The notes: a model not told the origin generated them from the letters alone. A stretch of DNA of 35,878 nt from Parvularculaceae bacterium (GCA_013215175.1 JABSRH010000005.1:1-35878); one strand, 5' to 3'. Shown: positions 1-8,796, counted from the stretch's first letter. Program-made: numbers and translations.

Positions 1-126
1 ACCCGGCACGGCAGCGGTCTTCTCAGCGATGATGCGGCTCTCAGCATGGCCCGTGCGCACGGCATCGCCGGTCTGGGCGTGCGCCATGGCAAACAAGGCA
101 ATGAGGGCAGTGACAAAACGGATCAT
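1..126 (-). CDS. N-terminus of a DsbD-like (thiol:disulfide interchange) protein, cut by the window edge
   Basis: Reading the minus strand from an ATG at 126 gives 42 codons that run off the window start. The first 17 residues (MIRFVTALIALFAMAHA) form a clear signal peptide. The mature part begins with a stretch of the form VRTGHAESRIIAE followed by an AAVPG segment, which resembles the start of the periplasmic N-terminal domain of DsbD-type proteins (typically a HAEARL..E...APG pattern). DsbD-family proteins carry electrons from cytoplasmic thioredoxin to periplasmic partners. A GAAGGGA ribosome-binding site lies about 8 bases upstream. The dipeptidase gene upstream on the same strand ends 75 bases away, so co-transcription is possible. 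The family call rests on few residues and is tentative; the existence of a secreted-protein start is firmer. Confidence 0.55.
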   Translation of the reverse strand, partial: MIRFVTALIALFAMAHAQTGDAVRTGHAESRIIAEKTAAVPG

Positions 127-201
127 GGCCGTCCCTTCGTTGGACCTGCCCGATAAGTCACACATCGGCGTTGACGCAAGGTGTCCAACGCCGGTCGGCT
201 C

Positions 202-1566
202 TTACTCCTCCGGCAAATTGTCCAAGAAGAACCTCACCGTGTTTCCGCCCATCACTTTTCGGATATCTTTGTCGGAGAGGCCTCGGTCCATGAGAGCTTG
301 GGTCAGGGCTGGTAGCTCGGAGGCGTCGAGGGCCACCTGGACCGTGCCGTCGAAATCGGAGCCCAAAGCAATGTGATCGACGCCGAACTTCTCGATGCCG
401 TAGATGATGGCGTCGACGATACCCGCTGGGCTGTCGTCACAAGTGACGTCAGCCCAGAAGCCGACGCCGATGAGGCCGCCGTCTTCCGCGATCTTGGCCA
501 TGAGATCATCGGAAATATTGCGGGGGCTGCGGCAGTGGCCGCTGAAGCCGGTGTGGCTGATCACCACCGGGCCCGCGCCCATCTCGATAACATCGCGCAC
601 CACTTGAGGTGAGGAATGGGCGACGTCGATGATCATGCCCAGCTCCCGCATGCGGGTGACGGCGTCGCGACCGAAGTCGCTGAGCCCTGCTCCGCTGGTC
701 CCGTGCAGCGAACCACCAAGCTTGTTGTCGAAGAAGTGGTGCAGGCCCATGAGGCGGTAGCCGGCGTCGAAGAGGACATCGACGTTCTCCAGCTTGCCGT
801 CGAGCGCGTGAGAACCTTCGATGCCTAGGATGGCGGCGATGTGCGGGCGATCCATATCCTCGGCAGAGCGCCCAAGGAAGATTGAACTCACGACCCGCCG
901 ATCGCCACGGGCCGTCGGCCACTGGTTCTCAAGCTCGTCCAATTGCTGATCTGAAAACTCTGCCTGCGTTGCAAAGAATTCGTCCCGTTCTGCAATGGAC
1001 ATCGCGTAGAAATCCTTAGCCATCGGCGAGATGCGCCGGAGGCGCTCGTAGTCGCCTAGCGCCGACAGGTCGGTCCACGAGCGCACGACGAACGCGCCGG
1101 GGTCGTCAGATGCCATGTCATGCATCTTCTCCGCCTGATAAACCGCACGCTCCGTCAGGCTGCCCCAGGTCTTGCGGGGCCAGCGTTGGGCGACGGCTAG
1201 GGTGGTGATGTTGTCCTTGGTGTCGGTCTCGTTGGTCTCGTAGTTTTGGCCTTCAGGGCTCTTGGTCACCGCGGTGAAGACCTGGAGGAACATGCCGCCC
1301 TCGCGCATGCGCGGCAGGTCGACATGACCGCGCTCGTTGCGTTTCAGCAGGTCTCGGTTCCATAGGAGCGAGTCGGCGTGGAGATCCGCCACGGGGATCG
1401 TCGCATGCAGCGCCCTCGCCTCTTCGGAGATCGCATAGGGCTCATGCGCCGCCACAGGGTTCATCTTGTTGTCGAAGTACGGCGGCGCGAACGCCAAGAA
1501 GCCGATCACCACCACGGCAACGATGAACAACAGACCAGAAACGAGCGGGAAGAGGATCGAGCGCAT
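202..1566 (-). CDS. Membrane-anchored M19 family dipeptidase (renal dipeptidase-like)
   Basis: This 454-residue protein is a zinc-dependent membrane dipeptidase of peptidase family M19, which cleaves dipeptides, often including D-residues, outside the cytoplasm. A hydrophobic segment at residues 5-28 should anchor or export it. The metal site is complete: HAD at 63-65 (HxD), Glu250 in GIEGSH, His317 in DVAHSS, His338 in ISHTGF, and Asp404 in LGSDFDG. Family members are usually 330-420 residues; the extra length lies in the N-terminal anchor and an acidic insert around residues 140-220. No strong ribosome-binding site precedes the ATG. The gene is followed on the same strand by the DsbD-like start at 126. 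Confidence 0.93.
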   Translation of the reverse strand: MRSILFPLVSGLLFIVAVVVIGFLAFAPPYFDNKMNPVAAHEPYAISEEARALHATIPVADLHADSLLWNRDLLKRNERGHVDLPRMREGGMFLQVFTAVTKSPEGQNYETNETDTKDNITTLAVAQRWPRKTWGSLTERAVYQAEKMHDMASDDPGAFVVRSWTDLSALGDYERLRRISPMAKDFYAMSIAERDEFFATQAEFSDQQLDELENQWPTARGDRRVVSSIFLGRSAEDMDRPHIAAILGIEGSHALDGKLENVDVLFDAGYRLMGLHHFFDNKLGGSLHGTSGAGLSDFGRDAVTRMRELGMIIDVAHSSPQVVRDVIEMGAGPVVISHTGFSGHCRSPRNISDDLMAKIAEDGGLIGVGFWADVTCDDSPAGIVDAIIYGIEKFGVDHIALGSDFDGTVQVALDASELPALTQALMDRGLSDKDIRKVMGGNTVRFFLDNLPEE

Positions 1567-1630
1567 GGCTAGAAGCTATCACGTTCGGTCCTCTCTCCAA
1601 ATGCCGTGACCTAAGCGGCCGCGCGGGGCG

Positions 1631-2362
1631 TTAGTGCATCGCCATGCCGCCATCGACGGTGAAGTCGGCGCCGGTGACGTAGCTTGCTTCTTTCGACATC
1701 ATGAAGGTGGCCACGTTGGCGATCTCTTCAGGCGTGCCGAAGCGGCCGAGCGGGACTTGAGGCGCAACGCGTTCGGCCATGGCGGAGGTCTGCTCTTCCG
1801 GCATGCCGGTGCGAGCGAAGAAGTCGGTGCCGATGGGACCTGGCGCGATGCCATTCACACGGATGTTCCGCGGCGCAAGCTCACGAGCCAGGACCCGCAC
1901 GTAGGACCGCATCGCCCCCTTCGACGCCGTGTAGAGCGAGCTAGCATCCATGCTCATGTGCTGAACGATCGACGTGGTGATCAGCACCGAGCCACCGTCC
2001 TTCAGCTTGTCCGACAGAGCCGCCACCTGCAGGATCGGGCCGCGGACATTGACGTCCATCTGCGCCGCGAAATTCTCGGCGGTGAGGGCGTTGTGGGGCG
2101 CAAAGACCCCAAACCCTGCGTTCAAGAAGAGGTGATCGAGGTCCGGCAATTGCTCGGCCAACGCCTTCGCTGCTGCCGGATCGCCTGCGTCGTTGGCGAT
2201 GGCGGTGATGCCATCGATGGCGCCCACTTCGGCGAGCCGTTCGGCGTTGGTGCCAGTGACGAAGACGGTAGCGCCTTCCGTGGCCAGGCGCTCGGCCGTG
2301 GCGCGGCCGATGCCGCTGGTCCCGCCTGTGACGAGCACCGTTTGTCCTTCAAATCGTGCCAT
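1631..2362 (-). CDS. SDR family NAD(P)-dependent oxidoreductase
   Basis: This 243-residue protein is a classical short-chain dehydrogenase/reductase. It has the cofactor-binding TGGTSGIG motif near residue 13, the structural LNAG motif, a catalytic Ser in the ITTS segment, the YTASK (YxxxK) active site, and the usual C-terminal TGADFTVDGG. The reading frame stays open for 12 more codons upstream, but AAGGAGG sits 7 bases before the ATG at 2362, so that start is preferred. The substrate cannot be told from sequence; enzymes of this type reduce or oxidise ketones, sugars or lipid intermediates. The gene stands alone, divergent from sodB across a 291-base gap. Confidence 0.9.
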   Translation of the reverse strand: MARFEGQTVLVTGGTSGIGRATAERLATEGATVFVTGTNAERLAEVGAIDGITAIANDAGDPAAAKALAEQLPDLDHLFLNAGFGVFAPHNALTAENFAAQMDVNVRGPILQVAALSDKLKDGGSVLITTSIVQHMSMDASSLYTASKGAMRSYVRVLARELAPRNIRVNGIAPGPIGTDFFARTGMPEEQTSAMAERVAPQVPLGRFGTPEEIANVATFMMSKEASYVTGADFTVDGGMAMH

Positions 2363-2531
2363 GATGAGCCTCCTTCGGCTTTTGGCTAACCGCGCCAAAA
2401 TAGGAGGGCCTGCCGATTTTGCGAGGCTGTTTTTTCAGCAAGACTGCCTGACGCTAAGGGCAAAGGTGGGCGACAGAAACACCTCTTCCAGCAACCAGTT
2501 TTAGGCGCACTGTACACAGATCAATACCGGA

Positions 2532-2565
2532 ACCTTTATTGCGAATAAAAATCAATAACAAAGGT
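2532..2565. promoter_or_regulatory. Imperfect inverted repeat upstream of sodB
   Basis: ACCTTTATTG at 2532-2541 is complementary to CAATAA...AGGT at 2553-2565 with a three-base bulge, around an AT-rich loop. It lies about 90 bases before the sodB start in the 291-base gap between the divergent SDR and sodB genes. It could be an operator or a leader hairpin. It does not match the Fur, Irr or RirA site patterns I know. I see nothing else definite in this gap. Confidence 0.3.
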
Positions 2566-2653
2566 GCGGCAAAGGGGCGGTGTTGAGGCGTTGACGTGGG
2601 CTGCGGAACCGGTACCTCGGGGCCACGATATCTCAGACGAAGGAGACCTCCCC

Positions 2654-3253
2654 ATGGCACACACCCTGCCCCCGCTTCCTTACGAGCGTGATGCCCTGGC
2701 GCCGCACATGTCGAAGGACACGTTCGACTACCACTACGGCAAGCACCACCAGAAGTATGTCGACGTTATGAACGGCATGATCGAAGGCACGGCGCACGCT
2801 GACGCTGACCTGGTGACGATCATCAAGGATGCCGCTGGCTCAAACCAAGGCCTGTTCAACAACGCCGCCCAGGTCTGGAACCACACGTTCTTCTGGAACT
2901 CGATGAAGCCAAACGGCGGCGGCAAGCCAGCCGCAGGTTCGGCGATCGCCAAAGCCATCGATGAGAGCTTCGGCAGCTACGACAAGTTCCGCGAAGCCTT
3001 CGCTGCTGCTGGCGCGACGCAGTTCGGCTCAGGCTGGGCATGGCTGGTTTCAGTCGGTGGTAAGCTTGAGGTTCGCAAGACGCTGAACGCCGAGACGCCG
3101 GTCACGGACGAAGGCGTCACGCCTCTCCTGACCATGGATGTCTGGGAGCACGCCTACTATCTCGACCACCAGAACGCGCGCCCAGCGTATATCGACACCT
3201 ATCTCGATCACCTGGTGAACTGGGACTTCGCTGAGGCCAACCTCACCGCGTAA
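2654..3253 (+). CDS. sodB: Iron-type superoxide dismutase
   Basis: This 199-residue protein converts superoxide to oxygen and hydrogen peroxide in the cytoplasm. The four metal ligands are visible: His27 in FDYHYGKHH, His77 in WNHTFF, Asp162 and His166 in MDVWEHAYYLDH. Gln73 in the NNAAQVWNH segment occupies the position typical of Fe-type enzymes, whereas Mn-type enzymes place the equivalent Gln later in the chain. The frame is open upstream, but GAAGGAGA lies about 8 bases before the ATG at 2654 and the family N-terminus (LPPLPY) starts there. There is no signal peptide. The gene is monocistronic, with a strong terminator just downstream. Confidence 0.96.
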   Translation: MAHTLPPLPYERDALAPHMSKDTFDYHYGKHHQKYVDVMNGMIEGTAHADADLVTIIKDAAGSNQGLFNNAAQVWNHTFFWNSMKPNGGGKPAAGSAIAKAIDESFGSYDKFREAFAAAGATQFGSGWAWLVSVGGKLEVRKTLNAETPVTDEGVTPLLTMDVWEHAYYLDHQNARPAYIDTYLDHLVNWDFAEANLTA

Positions 3254-3276
3254 GCGCTTATAAACTGCATAACAAA

Positions 3277-3310
3277 AGCCCCGCAGCGCCTGGCGCTCGC
3301 GGGGCTTTTT
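3277..3310 (+). terminator. Rho-independent terminator of sodB
   Basis: AGCCCCGC pairs perfectly with GCGGGGCT around a short loop and is followed by five T residues. It lies 24 bases after the sodB stop codon. A run of A residues on the left suggests it could also work on the opposite strand. Confidence 0.88.
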
Positions 3311-3392
3311 GTTGCCTTTGGCTGTCGCATCAAGGCGGCAGAAGGAATGGCGAATTCTTACAATGCGACAGATTCGATATAGAATAACTTAA

Positions 3393-3418
3393 CCCTCATC
3401 GTCGGCAAGAATGAGGGG
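3393..3418 (+). promoter_or_regulatory. Hairpin that can hide the Shine-Dalgarno sequence of the VPxPA-CTERM gene at 3423
   Basis: CCCTCAT at 3393-3399 is perfectly complementary to ATGAGGG at 3411-3417, with an 11-base loop. The right arm contains the GAGGGG ribosome-binding site, and the ATG follows at 3423. If this leader is transcribed, the ribosome site would be paired in the folded mRNA. Whether this controls translation is inference. Confidence 0.45.
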
Positions 3419-3422
3419 AAAC

Positions 3423-4118
3423 ATGATCCGATCCACAGCAATTGCGCTGGCTGCGGCTTTGGCACTGCCAACCGTGGCGCAAGCCGCGCCAATCAATCCA
3501 GTGACCATTGGTGTGTTCACGCACCAGGACAATAACATCAACGGCCATGACTCTCGAGATCCCGGCTATCGGCAGTTCGCCCTCGCAGGTATCCAGCGCG
3601 GCTGGCCGCAGTCTGGCACGCCAGACCGCCTGTTCACCGCCTGGATGTCGTTCAGCGTTGTCGGCTACACCTCGGTATCCAACGTCACGGTTGATCTTGA
3701 TTTCAATCGATCCGTCCGAACCGATCCGGGTACGGACACGAGCTACGACCTGCTTATGTACGCGCAAGATGTTGGATTTGGCGCCGGTCCAGAAGACCTG
3801 ACCACACCGAAGTCGTTCATCCGCCGCCTGACGTTACCGTCTGGCGGTCCTTTCTCGATGAGCTTCGACCTCACCGACCTGTTCAACCAAGCGATCGAGG
3901 ACGGACAACAGCGCGTCGCCCTTCGCTGGGAGATCGACAAAGTGCTCGCCGATATCCCGAACATCGGGAACGCGGGCTGGGGTGCTACGATCAGGTATGC
4001 CGACAGCGACGTGACGTTTGGTCCTCCACCAGCTTCGCCGGTACCTGTTCCCGCCGCTGCTCCATTGTTTGCGGGTGCACTGGGCCTTGCAGGTTGGCTA
4101 AGGCGAAAGAGTCGTTGA
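3423..4118 (+). CDS. Secreted protein with VPxPA (PEP-CTERM-like) C-terminal sorting signal
   Basis: This 231-residue protein has a signal peptide (MIRSTAIALAAALALPTVAQA) and ends in the tripartite C-terminal signal of VPLPA/PEP-CTERM proteins: VPVPAAAPLF, a hydrophobic stretch, and the basic tail LRRKSR. Such tails are recognised by an exosortase in the inner membrane, which cleaves the tail so that the protein can reach the cell surface or matrix. The middle part, rich in Asp, Thr and Ser, has a predicted beta-rich character but no domain I recognise. The upstream in-frame ATG at 3411 lies inside the ribosome-binding region, so 3423 is preferred. A terminator follows. It is the outlier of five such genes in this window; the others cluster at 21-28 kb. 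Confidence 0.85.
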   Translation: MIRSTAIALAAALALPTVAQAAPINPVTIGVFTHQDNNINGHDSRDPGYRQFALAGIQRGWPQSGTPDRLFTAWMSFSVVGYTSVSNVTVDLDFNRSVRTDPGTDTSYDLLMYAQDVGFGAGPEDLTTPKSFIRRLTLPSGGPFSMSFDLTDLFNQAIEDGQQRVALRWEIDKVLADIPNIGNAGWGATIRYADSDVTFGPPPASPVPVPAAAPLFAGALGLAGWLRRKSR

Positions 4119-4146
4119 ACCTAACGCCGTGTGACACCGCAAATTG

Positions 4147-4178
4147 GCCGGCCCTCAATGGTAGGGGCCGGTTTTTTG
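4147..4178 (+). terminator. Rho-independent terminator after the VPxPA-CTERM gene
   Basis: CCGGCCC at 4148-4154 pairs with GGGCCGG at 4165-4171 and is followed by six T residues. It lies about 30 bases after the stop codon at 4118. Confidence 0.87.
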
Positions 4179-4255
4179 TTTGTCTCTACGCTGCGTTTGC
4201 AGCAGCGGTGAGAATGCAAGCATGCTAACACCGCTGGCCAAAGGTGGAGGTGTGG

Positions 4256-6040
4256 ATGAAGCTCTTGATAAGCGCTGTGTTGGGTTTGGCGGTTTGTTCG
4301 GGTGCTGCTGTGGCTGCCGAGCCAGCGCCGAGTGGGCTTTGGGTGTGGGCGGATGAACTGGCCGAGAGTGAGATCAGCCTGACACTGACCGAGTCGAGGC
4401 GCGGTTGGACGGCCACCGTGGGCAGGGAAGCCGCCGATGTCTCCGAAGAAGAAGGCGTCCTTACGGTGATGGCGGACGAGCATACGTTCGTCGGGCAAAT
4501 GAGCCAGGATCGGTCATTGATCGTGGGGATCTGGCAGCAGCCGGCCACGGACATGGCCTACCTGACCATGGAAACGCCCGTGGTCTTGGCAAAGGATGGT
4601 CGCCGGCGTTGGACAGCGACGTTTGCTGTGCAAGAGCGGCCTTTTCACCTATTTCTCGACATCTTCGATGATGAGGATGGCAGCCAGGTCGCGGCGCTGC
4701 GCAACCCCGAACGCAATGCCATTGAGCGGGCGACGCGTTTTACGATCGAAGCGAGCGGTGACAACGAATGGACACTCACCGGCGGGAGACCAGGCCGTCA
4801 GACGATCCGTGAACTCAGCATACAGAACGATGGAACGCTTAGCATGGGGCATTCGTTCTTTGAGGAACCCATACCGCTCCGTATGGCTACCGATGCTGAA
4901 CGGAAGAGCTATGTGAGCCGTATGCCGACGGATGAGCCCGCGACCTATGTAAGCCCGGCCGACATTGGCGATGGCTGGCCCATCGCGTCTGCGGAAGAAC
5001 TGAGTATTGATCCGAAGGCGCTCGATGCCATGGTTCAAGAGATTGCCAATGATGACCCGCGGAGCACACGCCCACGGATGATCCATTCCGTCGTGGCCGC
5101 GTACAAGGGTAAGCTGTTCTTGGACGAGAACTTTTACGATAACGACAGCTTGCGGCGTCATGATACGCGCTCGCTGGCTAAGGTGTTTGGCAGCATGCTG
5201 GTGGGAGCGCTGGCCGAGGACGGCAAGGACATCGATCCTCAGGACACGCCCATTCCTGCTTTGCTGGCTAAGGCGGACTTGCCGCTGGATGACCCGCGCA
5301 AGGCTGATATCACCCTCGCCCATCTGATGACCTATTCCAGCGGCCTGGATTGTGATGCCAGCACCAATTCGGTAGGCAACGAAGACAATATGTGGGGTCA
5401 GTCGGATCAGCCGAATTTTTGGCTGTACACGGCGCAACTTCCCGTTCTCTATGATCCAGGCGAGCGCTATGCTTATTGCTCAGGCAGCATCAATCTCGTG
5501 GGCGCAGCCATTCGGAAGGCAAGCGGCATGCCGATCAACACGACCTTCGACACATTGATCGCGCAGCCTCTCTCCTTTGGTCCGTATCACTGGGATCTCG
5601 CGCCGAATGGCGAGGCTTATCTGGGTGGTGGCGTTTATGTCCGTCCACGGGATTTTCTGAAGATTGGCCAAGTCTATGCGAACGGCGGAACTTGGCAAGG
5701 CGAGCGCATCCTCAACGAAGCGTTCGTGCAGCAAGCCATCACGCCGAGCATCGCCATCACGCCAGAGACCACGCGGATGACGGCGGAAGACTTCAGCAAT
5801 AATTATTTCGGCGGTGAGCAAGCCTATACCTGGCGGATCGACCAGGTACGCGTCGGCGATGAGACGTACCCGTCTTATGAAGCGACGGGCAATGGCGGCC
5901 AGATCGTTGTCGTCATCCCCGACTTCGACCTCGTGGTGGCCTTCACCGGTGGCAATTACCGCATGGGCTATGTTTGGGGCCGTTGGCGCAACGAGATCGT
6001 TGGTAGGCACATCATCCCGGCACTGCCTAGCGACAGCTAA
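4256..6040 (+). CDS. Secreted serine hydrolase of the beta-lactamase/penicillin-binding fold
   Basis: This 594-residue protein has a signal peptide (MKLLISAVLGLAVCSGAAVA) and acts in the periplasm or outside the cell. The C-terminal half (about 240-590) is a class C beta-lactamase-like serine hydrolase: the SLAK tetrad at 306-309 gives the catalytic Ser and Lys, a Tyr motif YCSGS at about 407 stands where family members have YSN, and GNGGQ at about 545-549 fits the third motif. The Y-C-S-G form is unusual. The first 220 residues are a beta-rich region of unknown role. A GTG four codons upstream is in frame, but GGAGG five bases before the ATG favours 4256. The family includes esterases and peptidases, so the substrate is unknown. 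Its stop overlaps the convergent S41 gene by four bases. Confidence 0.85.
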   Translation: MKLLISAVLGLAVCSGAAVAAEPAPSGLWVWADELAESEISLTLTESRRGWTATVGREAADVSEEEGVLTVMADEHTFVGQMSQDRSLIVGIWQQPATDMAYLTMETPVVLAKDGRRRWTATFAVQERPFHLFLDIFDDEDGSQVAALRNPERNAIERATRFTIEASGDNEWTLTGGRPGRQTIRELSIQNDGTLSMGHSFFEEPIPLRMATDAERKSYVSRMPTDEPATYVSPADIGDGWPIASAEELSIDPKALDAMVQEIANDDPRSTRPRMIHSVVAAYKGKLFLDENFYDNDSLRRHDTRSLAKVFGSMLVGALAEDGKDIDPQDTPIPALLAKADLPLDDPRKADITLAHLMTYSSGLDCDASTNSVGNEDNMWGQSDQPNFWLYTAQLPVLYDPGERYAYCSGSINLVGAAIRKASGMPINTTFDTLIAQPLSFGPYHWDLAPNGEAYLGGGVYVRPRDFLKIGQVYANGGTWQGERILNEAFVQQAITPSIAITPETTRMTAEDFSNNYFGGEQAYTWRIDQVRVGDETYPSYEATGNGGQIVVVIPDFDLVVAFTGGNYRMGYVWGRWRNEIVGRHIIPALPSDS

Positions 6041-7197
6041 CCTTCGTCCGAGGGTGCCTCTTCTGTTGGCACGAGAGCCTTGAGCTCGCCGATGGAAGAG
6101 ATGTTGAAGTCACCTGATGAGAGATCAACCGGCACCTCGGGCACGTAGGTGCCTCCAGACGGGCGCATACGCCCCCGATAGACCTTCAGGGGTAGGATCA
6201 ACATGCCGGTCTTGCTCTTCAGATGGCTGAAGCGGACATCCATGTATTGGGTGTCGGAGCTCGTCTCCTTGCCCATATGCGTGACGCCAGGCAGGGCGGT
6301 GAGAAGGTCCATGAAGTCGAGGCAAGCACTCGCGCATGAACCATCCGTCAGCACAATGACTTGCGCCTGCACAGGGCTAGGCAGCGTCCTCGTCGTCTCT
6401 CGCGTGGTCAGGGTTTGGCGGTAATAGTCTTCGCCGTTCTCGGTTGCGCCTTGGATGCCCTCTGCCACACGCTGCCAGGCGGCTGCTGCCGCTTCTCGGC
6501 CTTTCTTCTCGTTCGACTTGGCGATGCCGAAGACATGCTCGGCATTTTCCGGCGTGGCGCGCCAATCGACAGCTTGCGCGGAAACTGGCACCCAGTCGAG
6601 GAAGACCTCCTTCGACCAGAGCGCCTGAGCGATCCGTGTACCGAAAGCGCTGTTTCCGCCGCCATTGCCTCTCAGGTCGAAGACGATGGTATCGGCGTTG
6701 CGGAGTTCATCGCGTCTTTCTTCGATTTCTGTGGTGACCTCGGCGACAGTCGAAACGGATTCCGTAAAGCTGGAGATGGTGATCCAATGATCCTGACCAT
6801 CGCTTGCGATCGAGGTCGGCATCTTGGCGGCAGGTGACGACGAGGAAAACCGCATCAGGATCGATGGCAGCCTCTCGTAGGGCCACACTGTCAGGTGGCC
6901 ATCTTTGAAAGTGTTCGTGTACGCCTTAATCGCCTTGCGATGGTCTTGCCTCGTCTTGACCGTGGGCACCAACGCATCGGCGTTGGCGAGGGCTTCTTCC
7001 ATCTGGGTGCGGAAGCCAGGGTTCTCCGGATCCACGGGACCAGGGTGGTGGGTTTCGATGGTCTCATGGAGGAAGGCGACATCAGCCGCGGCGCGTTTCT
7101 GCCAATCGCCTAGGCTCCACCAACTCCAGGTTCCAGCCGCGCCAGCCACGATGACCACGACGACAAAGAGCAACAGCTTTCGAAGCCACGCCAACAT
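6037..7197 (-). CDS. Membrane-anchored S41 family peptidase
   Basis: This 386-residue protein has one N-terminal membrane segment (residues 5-25) and then a periplasmic peptidase S41 domain related to tail-specific and C-terminal processing proteases. The VFDLRGNGGG segment and the later LTDGSCASAC segment, which carries the nucleophilic Ser, are typical of the family. No PDZ domain is apparent. A GTG six codons upstream is in frame, but a GGGGG tract five bases before the ATG at 7197 supports that start. It is convergent with the serine hydrolase gene, and their stop codons share CTAA at 6037-6040. Both neighbours are exported hydrolases, but nothing else ties them together. Confidence 0.83.
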   Translation of the reverse strand: MLAWLRKLLLFVVVVIVAGAAGTWSWWSLGDWQKRAAADVAFLHETIETHHPGPVDPENPGFRTQMEEALANADALVPTVKTRQDHRKAIKAYTNTFKDGHLTVWPYERLPSILMRFSSSSPAAKMPTSIASDGQDHWITISSFTESVSTVAEVTTEIEERRDELRNADTIVFDLRGNGGGNSAFGTRIAQALWSKEVFLDWVPVSAQAVDWRATPENAEHVFGIAKSNEKKGREAAAAAWQRVAEGIQGATENGEDYYRQTLTTRETTRTLPSPVQAQVIVLTDGSCASACLDFMDLLTALPGVTHMGKETSSDTQYMDVRFSHLKSKTGMLILPLKVYRGRMRPSGGTYVPEVPVDLSSGDFNISSIGELKALVPTEEAPSDEG

Positions 7198-7287
7198 AGA
7201 ACCCCCAACACTCACGCAACGATGCCAGCGAACACTTTGAAGCGCTTTCGCCAGGGCGCAAGCCCTCTGCGCGGCGGTGTCACAACC

Positions 7288-7917
7288 TCAGCGGGCGTCG
7301 ACGAGGGTTTTCGAGCCCAATAGCAGGGCCGCGACGATCAAGAAGACGCCGCCTAAGCGCTGTACCCAGCGGTGGGCACCGTCCTTCAGCCGCTTGGCCA
7401 GCCAGCTCGCGCTGGCGCCGTAGCCGGACAAGAACAGCCCGTCGATCACGATGTAAGTCGCGGATAGCGCCAGGAACTGCGGCACAAAGGGGCGGTCAGC
7501 CTCGATAAACTGGGGGAAGAGCGCGGCGAAGAAGACCACGGCCTTCGGATTCGCCGCCGAGGTGAGGAAGCCTTGGAGCCAGAGGGCTCGCGCGGTGCCA
7601 CGCCCCCCTTTCTGTCCGCCCACAGACGGAGCACTGGCCTGGCGCAACATGCGCACGCCCATCCAGATGAGGTACGCCACGCCCAGCCATTTCACCACGG
7701 CTAAGGCCTGCTGTGACGCCACCAGCAAGGCCGCCAATCCTAAGCCTGCGGCGAGCATCTGCAGCGCGTTTGCCGTCAGGTCGCCGGCAGCTGTCGCCAA
7801 AGACGGACGAAAGCCGTGCGTCATGCTGTTGGAGAGCATGAGCAGGTGGCTGGGGCCCGGTGTGATCATGAACATCAGCACGGTGCCGACGAAGAGCAGC
7901 CAGACGTTCACATCCAT
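7288..7917 (-). CDS. LysE/RhtB family exporter
   Basis: This 209-residue inner-membrane protein has about six hydrophobic segments and the N-terminal family signature TPGPSHLLMLSNSMTHGF, followed by a Gly- and Ala-rich GDLTANALQML stretch. Members export amino acids or their derivatives, such as lysine, homoserine or threonine; the substrate here is unknown. A GGAGAAG ribosome-binding site precedes the ATG at 7917. The upstream gene on the same strand, the metallo-beta-lactamase-fold hydrolase, ends 18 bases before this start, so the two form a likely operon. Confidence 0.9.
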   Translation of the reverse strand: MDVNVWLLFVGTVLMFMITPGPSHLLMLSNSMTHGFRPSLATAAGDLTANALQMLAAGLGLAALLVASQQALAVVKWLGVAYLIWMGVRMLRQASAPSVGGQKGGRGTARALWLQGFLTSAANPKAVVFFAALFPQFIEADRPFVPQFLALSATYIVIDGLFLSGYGASASWLAKRLKDGAHRWVQRLGGVFLIVAALLLGSKTLVDAR

Positions 7918-7935
7918 GGGCGCTTCTCCAGTTAG

Positions 7936-8796
7936 TTACTCTGCCATCAGACTGTCATAGACGGTTTCGACGAAGCGGTCTTCCCGAATGAAGCCTCGCT
8001 CGCGGCCTTTGACGTAGGCCTTGGCTGGACGAGCCTCGACGATGGCTTCTTTCGTCTCACCTGCGTCGATCATCGTCTGCACACGGTCTCGGACATCCAC
8101 CAACATGGCATGGTACTCAATCAGACCCGCCTTATCCATCAACAGGCCATGGCCGGGGATGATGCGGGTCTCGTCGTCTGACAGGGTGATGATGACCTCG
8201 ACCGCCTCGATGACACCTTCCACCGAGCCGCCACCGTTCAAATCGATGAACGGAAAACTGCCCAAGGCTTTCTCGAAAAGAAGGTCGCCGCCATGGATGA
8301 CGTTCGCGCGGACGAAGTGGACGATGCTATCACCATCCGTATGCGCCTTTTCGAGGTGAATGGCCTTCACCGTCTCGCCGTTGATGTGAAAGGTTTGCGT
8401 ATCGCTGAAGGTGATGACCGGCGCATCGCCGGGCGCCTCGTTGTCGTCAATCACTCGGCGGCGGACATTGTCATGCGCAATGATGAGCGCACCCTGCTCG
8501 CCGAACCGTTCGTTGCCGCCGGTATGATCGCCGTGAAAATGCGTGTTGAGGACGAAGTCCGCCTGGCCGCCGGTGATCTCTTCGATCTTGGCCGTGATCT
8601 TGGCGGTCAGCGGCGCGTACTGGTCATCAATGACGAAGACTCCGTCTGGGCCATACGCGAGGCCTATATTGCCGCCGCGCCCATAAAGAACGTGAATGCC
8701 CGGCGCGACTTCCTCGGCCTGGATCTCGACGTTGGCGAAGCGGTCCTGCGCAGTCGTATGCAGCGCCAGGACGGCTAGCGAGCTCATCAAAAGCAT
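7936..8796 (-). CDS. Secreted metallo-beta-lactamase-fold hydrolase
   Basis: This 286-residue protein starts with a short signal peptide (to about residue 16) and carries the zinc-binding HFHGDH motif at 86-91, with a later His in the IHGGDLL segment and the Asp/His pair of IIPGHGLL. This is the MBL-fold hydrolase family, broad in function: lactonases, thioesterases and beta-lactamases among others. The overall pattern resembles periplasmic MBL proteins that are not beta-lactamases. GAGGAG lies seven bases before the ATG. It is the first gene of a two-gene unit with the LysE exporter and diverges from map across 107 bases. Confidence 0.86.
   Translation of the reverse strand: MLLMSSLAVLALHTTAQDRFANVEIQAEEVAPGIHVLYGRGGNIGLAYGPDGVFVIDDQYAPLTAKITAKIEEITGGQADFVLNTHFHGDHTGGNERFGEQGALIIAHDNVRRRVIDDNEAPGDAPVITFSDTQTFHINGETVKAIHLEKAHTDGDSIVHFVRANVIHGGDLLFEKALGSFPFIDLNGGGSVEGVIEAVEVIITLSDDETRIIPGHGLLMDKAGLIEYHAMLVDVRDRVQTMIDAGETKEAIVEARPAKAYVKGRERGFIREDRFVETVYDSLMAE

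Noticed and set aside
1634-2389. Plus-strand frame of 251 codons across the SDR gene
   Set aside because: It is a His- and Arg-rich mirror of the SDR gene with no start signal.
2399-2653. Iron-responsive box (Fur, Irr or RirA type) upstream of sodB
   Set aside because: The AT-rich stretch around 2535-2565 does not match those site patterns well enough; only an imperfect inverted repeat is reported.
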